A stretch of 64,000 bases of DNA from Clostridium cadaveris (GCF_020911725.1 NZ_CP076620.1:467501-531500), one strand, 5' to 3'. Shown: positions 9,997-19,446, numbered from the stretch's first letter. The notes: generated by a model from the letters alone, not told the origin. Made by a program: numbers and translations.

Positions 9997-10983
9997 CTTT
10001 TTTGAAAAATCTGTCGTAATACAGTTTGAGGTATCATATTGTGCAAGTCTAATAAAGCTATTTGCTTTCGCTTCCTTAAAAAATATATACAAATATGCGC
10101 TTATCGCATCTTGAGTATATGTCATAGTGGAATCAGCACTAAGTCCCCATTTATCATAATCATCAAGAATTATACTATAGCCTCCCCAAGGAGTACATTT
10201 TTTAGCAGTAGCATAATCTTTCATATTATAAGCATTAGCTGCACATCTTTCAGCTAAAGTATTCAATGCCTTAGAAAAGTTAATATCTCTATAATCTGAA
10301 TATACAGTTGCATTTGAAAGTTTAAATTTAGCTCTGTTTTTATCTGCCCATTTTTCATACTTTACATGGTTAGAATTAACAGCTGTAAGGTTTGAGGCAT
10401 GATGGGGCTCATTTATGTCTTCAAGATAGTGGATAGCACGACCAAGGTGGTCGAATGCTTCATGCTTGTCATGAGTGAAAAGTTCTAAAGCAAGCTGACT
10501 GTGTTGAATAAATTTGTCTTTTGCAGTTGCTCCAACAAAAGCATAATTTTTCTTGAAGATGTAGTGATAAAAGTGATGAACATATAAAAATTCATTTTCA
10601 TCAATATCAGGAGCATCAGCGCCATTTAAAATAACATGAACGTAAGGATATATTATATCATCATAATCAGCACCTACATCACTTAAAAAAAGTTTTATTC
10701 CTCTAGCACATAGATATTGATGAGTATGATCTATTCCTCCGCTTTCCCATCTAGCGTCTTCAGTATCATTATGAAATAATGGTTCAAATCCCTTACCGCT
10801 ACCCATAATATCATCACTGCCATTAGATATATCTTCAAGTTTTTCTTTGTTGAAGGAAGTTGATATAGGGCTATAGGTTCCTTGTTTTGGAATTTCAGTC
10901 TTACTATAAGTAGGAATACAGGGAGCTGAAATACCACAAATTAAAGTAAAACAAACAAATAAAGATATTAAAGCACGTTTCAT
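9982..10983 (-). CDS. Secreted zinc-dependent phospholipase C
   Basis: 333 aa from the second ATG (10983), ten bases after GGGAG; the ATG at 10992 is too close to it. Residues 1-30 are a signal peptide (MKRALISLFVCFTLICGISA). A propeptide of about 50 residues follows, then a Trp (in DARWESGG, about residue 79) matching the Trp-1 that binds zinc in mature clostridial alpha-toxin and B. cereus PLC. The zinc ligands align: THQYLCARG, APDID, FYHYIF, and HYLEDINEPHH with NHVKYEKW downstream. The protein ends after the catalytic domain, without the C-terminal PLAT/C2 domain of alpha-toxin, so it is closer in design to B. cereus PC-PLC. Predicted to hydrolyse phospholipid head groups outside the cell. 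It is alone on its strand. Confidence 0.9.
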   Translation of the reverse strand: MKRALISLFVCFTLICGISAPCIPTYSKTEIPKQGTYSPISTSFNKEKLEDISNGSDDIMGSGKGFEPLFHNDTEDARWESGGIDHTHQYLCARGIKLFLSDVGADYDDIIYPYVHVILNGADAPDIDENEFLYVHHFYHYIFKKNYAFVGATAKDKFIQHSQLALELFTHDKHEAFDHLGRAIHYLEDINEPHHASNLTAVNSNHVKYEKWADKNRAKFKLSNATVYSDYRDINFSKALNTLAERCAANAYNMKDYATAKKCTPWGGYSIILDDYDKWGLSADSTMTYTQDAISAYLYIFFKEAKANSFIRLAQYDTSNCITTDFSKKEMEP

Positions 10984-11136
10984 ATTTATCATTCTCCCAA
11001 AATTTTAAAGTCTCATATAGATACTATCTCCAATATTGCCATAGGATATTTACTAAAGGGAAAAATAGAGTTTGAGATTTTTTCGATTTTTAAATATAAT
11101 AATCTAAGAATGTCATTTACGTGAGGAGAGAAACTG

Positions 11137-12693
11137 ATGAGTATACTAACAGTAAAAAATTTAAGTCATGGCTTTGGTGACAGAGCTATATTTGATGATG
11201 TATCATTTAGACTTTTAAAGGGTGAGCATATAGGGCTTATAGGCGCTAATGGAGAAGGAAAATCCACCTTTATGAATATAATAACAGGAAAGCTTATGCC
11301 AGATGAGGGAACTGTAGAGTGGAGCAACAGGGTGAGAGTAGGATACATGGATCAGCATGCAGCTCTAGAAAAAGGTAATACCATAAGAGATATTCTTAGG
11401 GATGCCTTCAAATATCTTTTTGATATGGAAGAAGAAATACTTAAAATATCAGATAAAATGGCAGAAGCAACACCTGAAGAATTAGAAAAACTTTTAGATG
11501 ACATGGGAACGCTTCAGGATATATTGGATCACAGCGGGTTTTATACTATAGATGCAAAGATTGAAGAGGTTGCAGGAGGTTTAGGGCTTAAGGATGTTGG
11601 ATTAGATAAAGACGTAACAGACTTAAGTGGTGGACAAAGAACTAAGGTATTGCTTGCAAAACTTCTTCTCGAAAATCCAGATATATTACTTTTAGATGAG
11701 CCTACAAACTATCTTGATGAGGCTCATATCGAATGGCTTAAGAGATATCTTCAAAATTACGAAAACGCATTTATATTGATATCACATGATATACCATTCT
11801 TAAACAGTGTAATAAACCTTATTTATCATGTTGAAAATCTTAAGATAACAAGATATGTTGGAGACTACGATAATTTCAAGAGAATACATGAAGCAAATAA
11901 AAAGCAGCTTGAGGCGGCTTATGAAAGACAGCAGCAAGAAATAGCAAAACTCGAAGATTTCGTTGCTAGAAATAAGGCAAGAGTTGCTACAACAGGAATG
12001 GCTAGAGCAAGACAAAAGAAGCTAGACAAGATGGATAGAATAGAGCTTGCAGGAGAAAAACCAAAGCCAGAATTCTACTTTAAGGAATCTAGAACTTCAG
12101 GAAAGGTTATTTTTGAAACTAAGGATTTAGTTATAGGATATGATAGTCCTCTTACAAAACCACTTAATCTAAAAATGGAGAGAGGACAAAAGATAGCATT
12201 AGTTGGAGCAAATGGTCTTGGAAAGACAACGCTTCTAAGAAGCCTTATGGGATTCATAAATCCACTAGAGGGGGAAGTTACATTAGGTGACTATCAAGAA
12301 ATCGGCTACTTCGAACAAGAGATAAAAGATGCAAATTACAAGACTTGTATAGAAGAGGTTTGGCAGGACTTTCCTAGCTTTACACAATACGAAGTTAGAT
12401 CAGCTCTTGCAAAATGCGGACTTACTACAAAGCACATAGAGAGTAAGGTTGTAGTTCTAAGTGGAGGAGAGCAGGCAAAAGTGAGACTTTGTAAACTTAT
12501 CAATAAGCCAAGCAACATCCTTATCCTAGACGAGCCAACAAACCACCTTGATGTGGAAGCAAAAGATGAATTAAAAAGAGCATTAAATGAATATAAGGGA
12601 ACAATTCTTTTAGTATGCCACGAACCAGAGTTTTATAGAGATGTAGTTAATGAGGTGTGGAACTGTGAGGATTGGACATTAAAAGTATTTTAA
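11137..12693 (+). CDS. ABC-F family ATPase
   Basis: 518 aa with two ABC nucleotide-binding domains and no membrane domain, so a soluble translation factor type rather than a transporter. Domain 1: Walker A GANGEGKS (about 36-43), signature LSGGQRTK, Walker B LLLDEPTN. A charged interdomain linker follows (PtIM region, about 240-310, rich in Lys, Arg, Gln, Glu). Domain 2: Walker A GANGLGKT, signature LSGGEQAK, Walker B LILDEPTNHLD. ABC-F proteins bind the ribosomal E site; some give antibiotic resistance, others relieve stalling. The overall sequence resembles the housekeeping YbiT/YkpA-type group more than the resistance proteins, but I cannot assign the subfamily with certainty. Confidence 0.9.
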   Translation: MSILTVKNLSHGFGDRAIFDDVSFRLLKGEHIGLIGANGEGKSTFMNIITGKLMPDEGTVEWSNRVRVGYMDQHAALEKGNTIRDILRDAFKYLFDMEEEILKISDKMAEATPEELEKLLDDMGTLQDILDHSGFYTIDAKIEEVAGGLGLKDVGLDKDVTDLSGGQRTKVLLAKLLLENPDILLLDEPTNYLDEAHIEWLKRYLQNYENAFILISHDIPFLNSVINLIYHVENLKITRYVGDYDNFKRIHEANKKQLEAAYERQQQEIAKLEDFVARNKARVATTGMARARQKKLDKMDRIELAGEKPKPEFYFKESRTSGKVIFETKDLVIGYDSPLTKPLNLKMERGQKIALVGANGLGKTTLLRSLMGFINPLEGEVTLGDYQEIGYFEQEIKDANYKTCIEEVWQDFPSFTQYEVRSALAKCGLTTKHIESKVVVLSGGEQAKVRLCKLINKPSNILILDEPTNHLDVEAKDELKRALNEYKGTILLVCHEPEFYRDVVNEVWNCEDWTLKVF

Positions 12694-12700
12694 TATTTAT

Positions 12701-12739
12701 ATTATAAAAGAGTTAGAGTTATTCTAACTCTTTTATAAT
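12701..12739. terminator. Terminator after the ABC-F gene
   Basis: A 17-bp perfect stem (12701-12717 with 12723-12739) and a five-base loop. The T-run is inside the right arm (CTTTTATAAT) and, by symmetry, also on the minus strand. Confidence 0.8.
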
Positions 12740-12823
12740 GGATAAATTATCAGAAAAGTTATGAAAAATATGATATAATTTAGATGATTAATATTAACAT
12801 ATAAGTAATAAATAGGGGGAAAC

Positions 12824-13915
12824 ATGAATAAAAAGAAAATTTTAAAAACAATTATGTCATTATTAATAGTAATAACTTTAACTCCTCAAGTTGCATTTGC
12901 ACACAAAGGTAGAACTGATTCTAGTGGAGGGCATAGAGATAATAAAAATGTATCAGGACTTGGTTATTATCACTATCATTGTGGAGGACATCCAGCACAT
13001 TTACATGCTAATGGAGTTTGTCCTTATGGGAATAATTCATCATCTTCATCAACGAGCTCAAATGATAATGATGTTTCAAAAAGGAATGAAGCTCAAAAAA
13101 ATGGATATGATGCTGGATACCAAGCAGGATCTAATGGAGATACTTATAATGATTCAAGTTCCTTAACATATGCAAATGAATATAAAAGTGGATATTCAAG
13201 TGGATATGAAAAGGGAAAAGAAGAACTAGAAATTAAAATTAAAACAGCTTATGATGAGGGATTTGCACTTGGTTCTAAAGGAGAAAATGAAAACAATACA
13301 TATGATGTACAAGCTATTAAAAGTTCTTATTCAAAGGGTTACGATAATGGTTTGAAGGCATATATAAACGAAAATAAAGAGAAGTATTTTAAATTTGGAG
13401 AAGAGGACGCTGTTAATTTCACTATGAGAGAGTTTGACAGCAATGTTCCAAATGAATTAAAAGAGGAGTATAAAAAATCTTATAGTAATAAAACTTCTAA
13501 TTTAAAGAAGATTGCTTATGATTTAGGCTATGAAAAAGCTGTAAACAATAAAGAGGCTGATTCTTCTAATTTTAAACATTCTGAAGAAAAGAATTCATAT
13601 GATGAAGGATACAATGAAGGAAAAGCTGATATAGAAAAAGAAAAAGATATTGCTTATGAATATGGACACACAGGAAAAGAATATGATATACCAGAACAAT
13701 TAGCTGGTGTTGAGGAATTATTATTATCATCTTATAATGAAGGTGTAGAAAAATTAAAGTTAGAGAAAGAATCTCAAGATAGAGCTATAAAAACTACAAT
13801 GGCTGTATTATTGGTTGGTGGGATAGCAGGAGGGGCTGTTATCAAGAAAAAGAAAGGTGCTTCAAAGAATCTTACTATACATTCAAATAATGATAATCAT
13901 AAAGAAGGATTTTAA
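12824..13915 (+). CDS. YHYH-domain surface protein with YxxGYxxG repeats
   Basis: 363 aa. Signal peptide at 1-26 ending AFA. The YHYH domain follows immediately (HKGRTDSSGGHRDN...GLGYYHYHCGGHPAHLH...VCPYG), a His- and Cys-rich module common in exported Firmicute proteins and possibly metal binding. Residues about 90-320 carry at least seven copies of a YxxGYxxG-like motif (GYDAGYQAG, GYSSGYEKG, AYDEGFALG, SYSKGYDNG, AYDLGYEKA, SYDEGYNEG, SYNEGVEKL) separated by charged linkers. A membrane helix near the C-terminus (MAVLLVGGIAGGAVI) is followed by KKKKG, so it is anchored with the repeats outside. AGGGGGAAAC fixes the start. Function unknown; the repeats suggest a wall- or ligand-binding stalk. 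Confidence 0.85.
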   Translation: MNKKKILKTIMSLLIVITLTPQVAFAHKGRTDSSGGHRDNKNVSGLGYYHYHCGGHPAHLHANGVCPYGNNSSSSSTSSNDNDVSKRNEAQKNGYDAGYQAGSNGDTYNDSSSLTYANEYKSGYSSGYEKGKEELEIKIKTAYDEGFALGSKGENENNTYDVQAIKSSYSKGYDNGLKAYINENKEKYFKFGEEDAVNFTMREFDSNVPNELKEEYKKSYSNKTSNLKKIAYDLGYEKAVNNKEADSSNFKHSEEKNSYDEGYNEGKADIEKEKDIAYEYGHTGKEYDIPEQLAGVEELLLSSYNEGVEKLKLEKESQDRAIKTTMAVLLVGGIAGGAVIKKKKGASKNLTIHSNNDNHKEGF

Positions 13916-13936
13916 AAATATATCAATTCTCATAGT

Positions 13937-13973
13937 AAAAGGGGATGTTTCAATTTATGAAATATCCCTTTTG
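13937..13973 (+). terminator. Terminator after the YHYH gene
   Basis: AAAAGGGGATGTTTC pairs with GAAATATCCCTTTT, using G-T pairs, and ends in T's. Confidence 0.75.
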
Positions 13974-14110
13974 TGATAAAATAGAAAAAAATATATTTTA
14001 TAGAAAAAATTATTATGATAATATATTTATATTAACTGTAGTACATATTTTTGAGAAAATAATAATATATATACGAAAAATGTAAATATAAATAAAACGG
14101 AGGGAGAAAT

Positions 14111-15472
14111 GTGGAAGAGATATTAAGCTTAGAGTGCATAGAAATATTAGACGCTATATGTAAGAGAATAGTAATTATAAATACAAAGTCAGAAATAGTT
14201 CATATGTCTGAAGATTACTGTGAATTTTTAAGTGTAGTACAAAATGAAATAATAGGCAAGCATATCACAGAGGTAGTTGAAAATACTAGGATGCATAAGG
14301 TTTTGAAAACTGGTGAAGCGGAGTATTCACACCTTCAAAGAATTCATGGTCGAAATATGATAGCTACCAGAATACCTATAATTAAAGAAGGTAAAATAAC
14401 AGGAGTATTGGGCTATGTAAATTATAAAGATACTAGGGAAGTTCAAGAGCTATATAACAAGATATTCAATATGGAAAAGAAGATAAGTTGTTATAAAAGC
14501 AGTTTAAAAGCAGAAGTTACTTCAAAATATTCATTAGGTTCAATAATCGGCAAGAGTGATCTTATATTAGAGAGCAAAGAATTAGCTGTTAAATCTGCAT
14601 TAACTGACTCCACAGTCTTATTATTAGGTGAAAGTGGTACTGGTAAAGAGTTATTTGCACATGCTATTCATTCATTAAGCAGTAGAAGAGACAAGCCATT
14701 AGTTAGAGTAAACTGTTCAGCTATACCGAGAGAACTTTTAGAATCAGAATTATTTGGATATGAAAAAGGTGCATTTACAGGAGCAAATAAGTCTGGGAAA
14801 ATAGGAAAATTTGAACTTGCAAACAATGGAACTATATTTTTAGATGAAATAGGAGATATGCCTTTATTTATGCAGGCAAAAATTTTGAGGGTGCTGCAGG
14901 AAAAAGAAGTAGAACCTATAGGATCTAATATGCCAATTAAATTAAATATAAGAATAATTGCTGCTACCAACAAAGATTTACAAGCCATGGTAAAGGAAAA
15001 AACCTTTAGAGAAGATTTATATTACAGACTAAATGTTATTAAAATTAACGTACCGGCTTTAAGACATAGAGAAGGAGATATTGAGTTATTATCCTATCAC
15101 TTTTTGAACTTATTATCACTAAAGATGGGGAAGCAAGTTAAAAAAATATCTAAAGAAGCAATGGCACTTTTAAATAAATTCGATTGGCCAGGCAACGTAA
15201 GAGAGTTACAAAATGTGATTGAATGGTGTTTAAATATAATAGATGAATCTGATGTTATAAATGTTAATGATTTGCCAGAAAGGTTGAAGAAGAATGAACC
15301 TATTATAAAGGATATAAAAACTTTAGAAGAGCGGCTTTTAGATACAGAAAAGAAAGTTATATATGAAGCTTTGATAACATATAAAGGGAATAAGAGTTTA
15401 GCGGCTAGGAAGCTTAACATAAGCAGAGTAACTCTTTATGAGAAGATAAAGAAATATGATATTAAAATTTAA
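14111..15472 (+). CDS. Sigma-54-dependent transcriptional activator with PAS sensor
   Basis: 453 aa from GTG 14111, eight bases after GGAGGGAG; the overlapping ATG at 14109 runs into a stop after five codons. Residues 1 to about 115 form a PAS-like sensor. The AAA+ domain has Walker A GESGTGKE (173-180), the sigma-54 contact loop GAFTGA (220-225) and Walker [11 protein letters not shown]. The C-terminus is a Fis-type HTH ([19 protein letters not shown]). It should hydrolyse ATP to open promoters held by RpoN. The neighbouring three-gene operon starts behind a -24/-12 element at 15711, so this is its likely activator. No receiver domain is present, so a metabolite rather than a sensor kinase probably controls it. 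Confidence 0.93.
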   Translation: MEEILSLECIEILDAICKRIVIINTKSEIVHMSEDYCEFLSVVQNEIIGKHITEVVENTRMHKVLKTGEAEYSHLQRIHGRNMIATRIPIIKEGKITGVLGYVNYKDTREVQELYNKIFNMEKKISCYKSSLKAEVTSKYSLGSIIGKSDLILESKELAVKSALTDSTVLLLGESGTGKELFAHAIHSLSSRRDKPLVRVNCSAIPRELLESELFGYEKGAFTGANKSGKIGKFELANNGTIFLDEIGDMPLFMQAKILRVLQEKEVEPIGSNMPIKLNIRIIAATNKDLQAMVKEKTFREDLYYRLNVIKINVPALRHREGDIELLSYHFLNLLSLKMGKQVKKISKEAMALLNKFDWPGNVRELQNVIEWCLNIIDESDVINVNDLPERLKKNEPIIKDIKTLEERLLDTEKKVIYEALITYKGNKSLAARKLNISRVTLYEKIKKYDIKI

Positions 15473-15491
15473 ATAAAAAATTATTATTTTA

Positions 15492-15534
15492 CTAACACTT
15501 TGTGAAACGTTTTCTCAAAGTGTTAGTTTTTATT
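15492..15534 (+). terminator. Terminator after the sigma-54 activator
   Basis: Perfect 11-bp stem CTAACACTTTG/CAAAGTGTTAG (15492-15502, 15516-15526) and a TTTTTATTT tail. It separates the regulator from the operon it probably controls. Confidence 0.9.
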
Positions 15535-15710
15535 TACACTTAAAATTAAATGTAAAAAAGATGTTAAGTAAAGTTAACAGTTAGGTTTTGAAATTGATTT
15601 ATATGTAAAGGTATCCATACACATTTATTTGAAAATTGAAAAAAATATAGCCTCTAATAGAGAAAAAGAATGCATTTGTATTGATTTTAAGCGAATTAAG
15701 CTTCAATAGT

Positions 15711-15728
15711 TTGGTATATAAATTGCTT
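15711..15728 (+). promoter_or_regulatory. Sigma-54 (-24/-12) promoter of the CoA-transferase operon
   Basis: TTGGTATATAAATTGCTT has the invariant GG and GC dinucleotides separated by exactly ten bases, as in the TGGCAC-N5-TTGC consensus. It lies about 45 bases upstream of the CoA-transferase start codon and directly downstream of a sigma-54 activator gene. Two TTAAGC direct repeats at about 15687-15701 are possible activator contacts but are weak. The -24/-12 call rests on pattern and context, not on measured transcription. Confidence 0.8.
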
Positions 15729-15774
15729 TAATTATGTATTAACAGGTTCAATTTAAAATTATTGGAGGGATATT

Positions 15775-17358
15775 ATGGCTAAATTTATAACAGCTAATGA
15801 AGTTGAAAAAATAATTAAAGATAATGCTACAGTTGCAGTTGGAGGATTTATAGGAACCGGACATCCTGAAGAAATAACTAGCGGAATTGAGGAAGATTAC
15901 ATTAAATCAGGAAGACCTAAAAATTTAACTCTTGTTTATGCAGCAGGGCAAGGAGATTCAAAAGATAGGGGATTAAACCATTTTGGTCATGAGGGATTAG
16001 TAAAAAAAGTTATTGGAGGACATTGGGGATTAGCACCTAAACTTCAAAAGCTCGCTATAGAAAACAAGATAGAAGCTTATAATCTGCCACAAGGCGTAAT
16101 TAGTCACTTATATAGAGATATAGCAGCAAACAAACCTGGAACAATCACAAAGGTTGGATTAAAAACTTTTGTAGATCCACGTATTAGTGGAGGTAAGTTA
16201 AACGATATCACTAAAGAAGAGATAGTCTCACTTACAAATATATTTGGAGAGGATTATTTGCTGTATAAAGCATTTCCTATAGACGTTACTATTTTAAGAG
16301 GAACTTATGCAGATGAGGATGGAAATATATCTTTTGAAAAAGAAGCAGCTCAGTTAGATGCACTAGCTATGGCACAAGCAGCTAAAAATTCCAATGGAAT
16401 AGTAATAGTTCAAGTTGAAAATATGGTTAAGAAAGAAACTTTGGATCCTCATTATGTCAAGCTTCCAGGTATTTTAGTTGACTATATAGTTATAACTAAA
16501 GATAAAAGAAATCATATGCAAACTTTTGCTGAAGAGTATAATCCAAGTTTTGCAGGAAAGATAAGAGTCACTTTGAATTCTATTAAACCAATGGATTTAA
16601 ATGAAAGAAAGATTATATCTAGAAGAGCTGCCATGGAGTTAAAGCCTAATTCTATAACTAACTTAGGAATTGGAATGCCAGAGGGCATTGCGTCAGTAAG
16701 TAATGAAGAGATGGTTGGAGATTATATGAAACTAACTATTGAATCAGGTCCTATAGGTGGAGTGCCTGCTTCAGGATTAAACTTTGGAGCCTCAATAAAT
16801 CCAGATGCAATAATAGATCAAAACTCTATGTTCGATTTCTATGATGGCGGTGGTTTAGATATTGCATTTTTAGGATTAGCTCAATGTGATAAATATGGAA
16901 ATATAAATGTCAGCAAATTTGGATCTAAAATAGCTGGCTGCGGAGGATTTATAAATATAACTCAAAATGCTAAAAAAGTAGTATATTGTGGTACTTTTAC
17001 AGCTGGAGGTTTGAAAATAGATATTAGCGATTCAAAACTAAATATATTAAATGAAGGTAATTGCAAAAAGTTTGTGTCTGAAGTAGAGCACATTACTTTT
17101 AGCGGTGAGTACGCAAGAGATATTGGACAAACTGTACTTTATATAACAGAAAGAGCTGTTTTTGAACTTACTTCTGAAGGAATAAAGTTAATAGAAATTG
17201 CACCGGGGATAGATTTAGAAAAAGATGTTTTAGACTTGATGGATTTTAAACCTATTGTAGATGAAAACTTAAAATTAATGGATTCCAGTATATTCAATGA
17301 TTCTTTGATGGGCCTTGAGCAGAAATTAAAAGAGAAATACCAAAATAAAGAAAAATAA
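15775..17358 (+). CDS. Acyl-CoA:carboxylate CoA-transferase (propionate/acetate CoA-transferase type)
   Basis: 527 aa, the fused alpha-beta length of the Pct/YdiF group of family I CoA-transferases. It moves CoA from a donor acyl-CoA (typically acetyl-CoA) to a short carboxylate through a glutamyl-CoA intermediate. The N-terminal half carries VGGFIGTGHPEE and the C-terminal half NLGIGMPEGIA. The catalytic Glu is expected to be E323 in TIESGPIGG, the position of the SENG-like Glu in relatives. TGGAGGG upstream fixes the start. It is first in an operon with a GntP permease and a MaoC hydratase, which points to (R)-3-hydroxybutyrate as the activated acid. Lactate, propionate or butyrate remain possible from sequence alone. 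Confidence 0.88.
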   Translation: MAKFITANEVEKIIKDNATVAVGGFIGTGHPEEITSGIEEDYIKSGRPKNLTLVYAAGQGDSKDRGLNHFGHEGLVKKVIGGHWGLAPKLQKLAIENKIEAYNLPQGVISHLYRDIAANKPGTITKVGLKTFVDPRISGGKLNDITKEEIVSLTNIFGEDYLLYKAFPIDVTILRGTYADEDGNISFEKEAAQLDALAMAQAAKNSNGIVIVQVENMVKKETLDPHYVKLPGILVDYIVITKDKRNHMQTFAEEYNPSFAGKIRVTLNSIKPMDLNERKIISRRAAMELKPNSITNLGIGMPEGIASVSNEEMVGDYMKLTIESGPIGGVPASGLNFGASINPDAIIDQNSMFDFYDGGGLDIAFLGLAQCDKYGNINVSKFGSKIAGCGGFINITQNAKKVVYCGTFTAGGLKIDISDSKLNILNEGNCKKFVSEVEHITFSGEYARDIGQTVLYITERAVFELTSEGIKLIEIAPGIDLEKDVLDLMDFKPIVDENLKLMDSSIFNDSLMGLEQKLKEKYQNKEK

Positions 17359-17377
17359 AAGTTAGGGGGAAAAAATA

Positions 17378-18781
17378 ATGTTTGGAGTTTTAGGAATAAT
17401 TATTTCTTTGATACTTTTGATGTACTTTGCTTATAAGGGAGTGAGCGTTATAATACTTACTCCAGTATTAGCTTTACTAGCTGTTATTTTGGGCGGAAGC
17501 TTAAACTTACTTCCTGTATATACTGAAACCTATATGGTAAGTTTAGCAAACTATGTGAGAACCTATTTCCCAATATTCCTTCTTGGAGCAATTTTCGGAA
17601 AGGTTATGGATAGCTCTGGAGCAGCTAAATGTATTGCTAATACCATAGCTAAAAAGCTTGGAAAGGAAAAAGCTATTATTGCAGTAGTACTGTCATGTGC
17701 AATATTAACTTATGGAGGAGTTTCATTATTTGTTGTTGCATTTGCCGTTTATCCAATAGCGGTATCTTTGTTTAGAGAAGCTGGAGTTCCAAAGAGATTA
17801 ATACCAGCATCCATAGCATTAGGCTCATTTACTTTTACAATGACTGCACTACCAGGTACTCCACAAGTTCAAAATGCTATCCCAATGCCGTTCTTTGGAA
17901 CAGATACTTGGGCATCACCTGTCTTGGGAATCATAGCATCTCTTATAATGGCAGTTGGAGGATGCGCATGGCTTATGTATAGAGCAAAGAAAGCTATTTT
18001 AGCTAAAGAAGCTTTTTCACCGGAAGAAGGAGAAGTGGCTGCTGAAGCAATTAGAGATATAGAAGAGGAGCCAGTTAATGAGAGTTTAGGCAACTTTTTT
18101 ATTGCAATATTACCAATTTTATTAGTTCTAGTATTAAATTTCTTATTATCTAAGTTTGTATTTGTAGAATCATTTATGGATTGGGGAGACTTAAGTAAAT
18201 ATAATACTACAATACAAAAGGTTGGAGGTACATGGGCTTTAATAGTTTCACTTCTGATTTCAATCTTAATATGTTTATTTACTAACTATAAAAAGTTTGA
18301 CCATCCAGTAAAAATAATAAATGAAGGTGCTAATGGTTCATTAATAGCTATATTAAACACATCTGCTGCAGTTGGATATGGAAATGTTATCAGTTCATTA
18401 GCTGCTTTTGAGATAGTTAAAGGAAGTATTTTAGGAATATCAAAGAATCCGTTAGTTGCAGAAGGTATTTCAGTAACTGCTCTTGCAGGTATCACTGGAT
18501 CAGCATCAGGGGGAATGAGTATTGCTCTAGGAGCATTAGGAGAAAATCTACTTAAGCTTGCCAACACTTATGGTATAGACCCTCAAGTACTTCATAGGGT
18601 TGCAACTATAGCTTGTGGAGGATTAGATAGCCTACCACACAATGGAGCTGTTGTAACATTATTAGCAGTATGTGGATTGACTCATAAAAAATCATATTTT
18701 GATATCATGATGGTTTCAGTGATTATACCAATTGTAGCGTTAATAGCAGCTATAATCTTAGGATCTATGGGTATAGTTTAA
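17378..18781 (+). CDS. GntP-family carboxylate permease
   Basis: 467 aa with about 12 hydrophobic segments. GntP-family secondary transporters import gluconate and other hydroxy-acids, and several import D-3-hydroxybutyrate. Family features visible include FPIFLLGAIFGKVMDSSGAA and the C-terminal AGITGSASGGMSIALGALG with LDSLPHNGAVVTLL. It starts 19 bases after the CoA-transferase stop with its own GGGGG site, so the two are co-transcribed. In this context it should bring in the acid that the CoA-transferase activates. Confidence 0.88.
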   Translation: MFGVLGIIISLILLMYFAYKGVSVIILTPVLALLAVILGGSLNLLPVYTETYMVSLANYVRTYFPIFLLGAIFGKVMDSSGAAKCIANTIAKKLGKEKAIIAVVLSCAILTYGGVSLFVVAFAVYPIAVSLFREAGVPKRLIPASIALGSFTFTMTALPGTPQVQNAIPMPFFGTDTWASPVLGIIASLIMAVGGCAWLMYRAKKAILAKEAFSPEEGEVAAEAIRDIEEEPVNESLGNFFIAILPILLVLVLNFLLSKFVFVESFMDWGDLSKYNTTIQKVGGTWALIVSLLISILICLFTNYKKFDHPVKIINEGANGSLIAILNTSAAVGYGNVISSLAAFEIVKGSILGISKNPLVAEGISVTALAGITGSASGGMSIALGALGENLLKLANTYGIDPQVLHRVATIACGGLDSLPHNGAVVTLLAVCGLTHKKSYFDIMMVSVIIPIVALIAAIILGSMGIV

Positions 18782-18825
18782 TAATATTAATAAACACAAT
18801 TTAGAAGTAAAAGGAGATGGAAAAT

Positions 18826-19242
18826 ATGACTGGCAAAACTATTAATGAAATTAATTTAGGAGATAAAGCAAGTTATAGCAGGACGGTAACCGAAGCAGAT
18901 GTAGTATTATTTGGTGGAGTAAGTGGAGATTTAAATCCAGCACATTTTAATGAAGAATATTGTAAAGATACTATGTTTAAAGGCAGAATAGCCCATGGTA
19001 TGTTATCATCAAGTTACATATCAACGGTGCTTGGAATGCAATTACCTGGACCAGGTACTATATACTTATCTCAAGAATTGAAGTTTACTGCTCCTGTTAA
19101 ATTTGGAGATACTGTAACTGCAACTATTGAGGTTATAGAGAAAATAGAAGAAAAAAATAGAATTGTTTTAGATACAATTTGCACTAATCAAGATGGAAAA
19201 GTTGTTGTAAAAGGAAAAGCGGTTGTAATGCCACCTAAATAG
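18826..19242 (+). CDS. phaJ: MaoC-like (R)-specific enoyl-CoA hydratase
   Basis: 138 aa from ATG 18826, nine bases after AAGGAG; the ATG at 18817 overlaps that site. Single hot-dog domain with the hydratase-2 motif: catalytic D35 and H40 in GDLNPAHFNEEY, then RIAHGMLSSSYIS. It interconverts (R)-3-hydroxyacyl-CoA and trans-2-enoyl-CoA. With the two genes before it, it would dehydrate (R)-3-hydroxybutyryl-CoA to crotonyl-CoA, which clostridial butyryl-CoA dehydrogenase can reduce. The symbol marks the activity class; PHA synthesis genes are not present here. Confidence 0.88.
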   Translation: MTGKTINEINLGDKASYSRTVTEADVVLFGGVSGDLNPAHFNEEYCKDTMFKGRIAHGMLSSSYISTVLGMQLPGPGTIYLSQELKFTAPVKFGDTVTATIEVIEKIEEKNRIVLDTICTNQDGKVVVKGKAVVMPPK

Positions 19243-19249
19243 TTATGAG

Positions 19250-19280
19250 AATCCCTATACTTATGTGTAGGGATTTTTTA
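19250..19280 (+). terminator. Terminator of the CoA-transferase operon
   Basis: AATCCCTA (19250-19257) pairs with TAGGGATT (19268-19275), then TTTTT. Confidence 0.9.
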
Positions 19281-19403
19281 TGTTGAATTATTTCTTTTCA
19301 TCTAGATTCAAAAGGCAACCCTATTTATTGGGATACTTATGTTTATGCAAAGATAAACCCAAATTAACAATAATCTATTAAAAGCGTAATAAGATTGAAA
19401 CAA

Positions 19404-19446
19404 AAGACTGCACCAAAAGTTTTGATATTTTTGATGCAGTCTTTTT
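19404..19446. terminator. Bidirectional hairpin at the end of the AAA_28-like gene
   Basis: AAAGACTGCA pairs with TGCAGTCTTT, with more pairing inside. It has T-runs on both strands and ends the minus-strand gene that follows. Confidence 0.85.
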
